A stretch of DNA of 7,700 nucleotides, from the NCBI GenBank assembly GCA_029982105.1, contig JARRCQ010000069.1:1-7700 (forward strand). Direction: 5' to 3'. Origin of the DNA: Candidatus Atribacteria bacterium (GTDB lineage Bacteria > Atribacterota > Atribacteria > Atribacterales > Caldatribacteriaceae). The notes beneath the pieces were generated by a model. The model made no database searches and was not told the DNA's origin. It worked only from the letters and a program-made list of their open reading frames with translations. Each line of letters begins with the position of its first letter. The stretch's first letter is position 1. The translations under genes were made by a program, and so were the position numbers. Below are positions 7,028 to 7,700 of this stretch, in pieces.

Positions 7028-7700
7028 AACGTATCCTCCCCACTCGGTATTATGACTAAACCATCCCCTGCTCGCAGGTCAAAACCCCCTACTTCTAAGG
7101 ATTTTACTGCTATATCCCTCAAGTAGGGTTTAAGAACAGCTGTTTTTTTCCTCAAATTATTAACTCCTTCACATTTTATAAATATACCATTTTGGAATTG
7201 TAAAATAAACAACTTATCGTTCTCTACTACAATAGTGGAAAGAGGAAGAGCAAATTCCTCTTTCCACATTTTAATCAAACTTAGTGATTCTAATAATAAA
7301 CTCCTCTGGTTCTTCGGTAAACGAACCCTTACTAAATCGGTAGATAAAACAGGGATTTCCACTCCTTCTTCGTCTACACAAAAAACTCGGCTCCCCACCT
7401 CTATTAAAGCCTCAGGCTGACGCTCGGTTATTTCTATTTCCAAAAGATAAGGGAAAACCTTGCGTACTTTTGCGTCTTTCACTTGAGGAATCTCTTCCAA
7501 CTTTTTTTCAATTTCCCAGGAGCGAAGAGCAATAATATTACTATCTAGAGCTACATTGGCTATTTTGAATAATTCTTCCTTTGGTAACCATTGGTTACCA
7601 TTTACTTCTATGCTTTTTACTTTAAAAATATCCGTCTGGAAAATCAAACTAAATATAGCAAAAGAGCATAGCCCCACAACAAAGTAAAAAAAAAGATTTG
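7024..7700 (-). CDS. ftsQ: Cell division protein FtsQ/DivIB (5' end cut off by the window)
   Basis: Single-pass membrane protein with an extracytoplasmic POTRA domain that bridges early and late divisome proteins (FtsL/FtsB and partners). I read 224 complete codons plus the stop. A GTG at 7675-7677 could be taken as a start, but the frame stays open upstream to the window edge and encodes more of the hydrophobic helix (NLFFYFVVGLCSFAIFSLIF), so the true start and cytoplasmic tail lie beyond 7700. After the helix comes the POTRA domain (visible residues about 25-95): VKSIEVNGNQWLPKEEL, NIIALRSWEIEKKLEEIP, then VKDAKVRKVFPYLLEIEI and ITERQPEALIEV. A FCVDEEGVEIP strand follows. The beta domain ends near FDLRAGDGLVII. 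The stop overlaps the ftsA start (TTGA). The full protein should be near the usual 240-280 residues. Confidence 0.93.
   Translation of the reverse strand, partial: NLFFYFVVGLCSFAIFSLIFQTDIFKVKSIEVNGNQWLPKEELFKIANVALDSNIIALRSWEIEKKLEEIPQVKDAKVRKVFPYLLEIEITERQPEALIEVGSRVFCVDEEGVEIPVLSTDLVRVRLPKNQRSLLLESLSLIKMWKEEFALPLSTIVVENDKLFILQFQNGIFIKCEGVNNLRKKTAVLKPYLRDIAVKSLEVGGFDLRAGDGLVIIPSGEDTF
7035..7041 (-). promoter_or_regulatory. Shine-Dalgarno site that sets the TTG start of ftsA
   Basis: The minus strand reads GGGGAGG, 7 nt before the TTG at 7025-7027 and inside the last codons of ftsQ. Its strength and ideal spacing are the reason to accept a rare TTG start for ftsA. A weak codon with a strong site may tune the FtsA to FtsZ ratio; that is inference. 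Confidence 0.8.
7582..7600. repeat. Perfect 8-bp inverted repeat with a 3-nt loop inside ftsQ
   Basis: The plus strand reads TGGTAACC, ATT, GGTTACCA; all eight pairs match. It encodes VNGNQWLP at the start of the POTRA domain, and the first codons after the membrane helix lie just before it. A hairpin in the mRNA is possible, but it has no U-tract and is not a terminator. It may be only a chance consequence of the codons used. Confidence 0.5.

Noticed and set aside
7235..7420. Plus-strand open frame of 61 codons
   Set aside because: Antisense to the ftsQ beta domain; no ribosome site or recognisable product.
7675..7677. GTG as the true start of ftsQ
   Set aside because: The frame stays open to the window edge and the upstream codons encode the first half of the membrane helix, so a start here would cut the helix and remove the cytoplasmic tail.
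1..7700. CRISPR array, tRNA, rRNA, insertion sequence or defence system
   Set aside because: No spaced direct repeats, cloverleaf-like sequence, transposase motif or defence domain was seen; practically every base is in a conserved housekeeping gene.

Overview
This 7.7 kb window is one tightly packed run of nine protein genes, all on the minus strand, so transcription runs from position 7700 towards position 1. Read in that direction the order is ftsQ (5' end cut off by the window), ftsA, ftsZ, a radical SAM gene, yggS, proC, divIVA, lspA and an rluD-type pseudouridine synthase (3' end cut off). Six of the eight junctions overlap (4 to 58 nt); the three gaps between stop and start are 1, 4 and 19 nt, depending on the proC start. 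There is no room for an internal terminator or promoter between genes, no RNA gene, no mobile element and no stretch without coding. The window looks like the middle of one long operon with heavy translational coupling.

The sequence suggests a low-to-moderate GC bacterium whose coding strand is very rich in purines (the plus strand reads as long runs of C and T). The gene order resembles the Gram-positive division cluster as known from Bacillus: ftsQ/divIB, ftsA, ftsZ, ylmE (yggS), sepF, ylmG, ylmH, divIVA, ileS, lspA, ylyB (rluD). Here sepF, ylmG, ylmH and ileS are missing. proC sits directly after yggS, a pairing well known from other bacteria, and a radical SAM gene lies between ftsZ and yggS. 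DivIVA plus this order argue for a Firmicutes-like or deep-branching candidate phylum rather than a proteobacterium. I cannot name the taxon from the window.

Region by region: 7024-7700 holds FtsQ, the divisome membrane protein with a POTRA domain. 5765-7027 holds FtsA, the actin-like membrane anchor, with its C-terminal amphipathic helix. 4699-5745 holds FtsZ, with an intact GTPase and a very short linker to the C-terminal FtsA-binding tail. 3132-4694 holds a radical SAM protein of the TIGR03960-like type, function unknown. 2455-3189 holds YggS/PLPBP, a PLP homeostasis protein, and 1644-2453 holds ProC, the last step of proline synthesis. 1075-1647 holds DivIVA, the coiled-coil protein of curved membranes. 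617-1078 holds LspA, signal peptidase II. 1-636 holds the RluD-type enzyme.

The genes thus combine septum assembly (FtsQ, FtsA, FtsZ, DivIVA) with lipoprotein maturation, PLP/amino-acid metabolism and RNA modification. The parts most worth a second look are the radical SAM gene inside a division operon and the odd radical SAM/yggS junction. At that junction a ribosome-binding site, an ATG, a run of four G and a stop codon are stacked exactly where YggS should begin.
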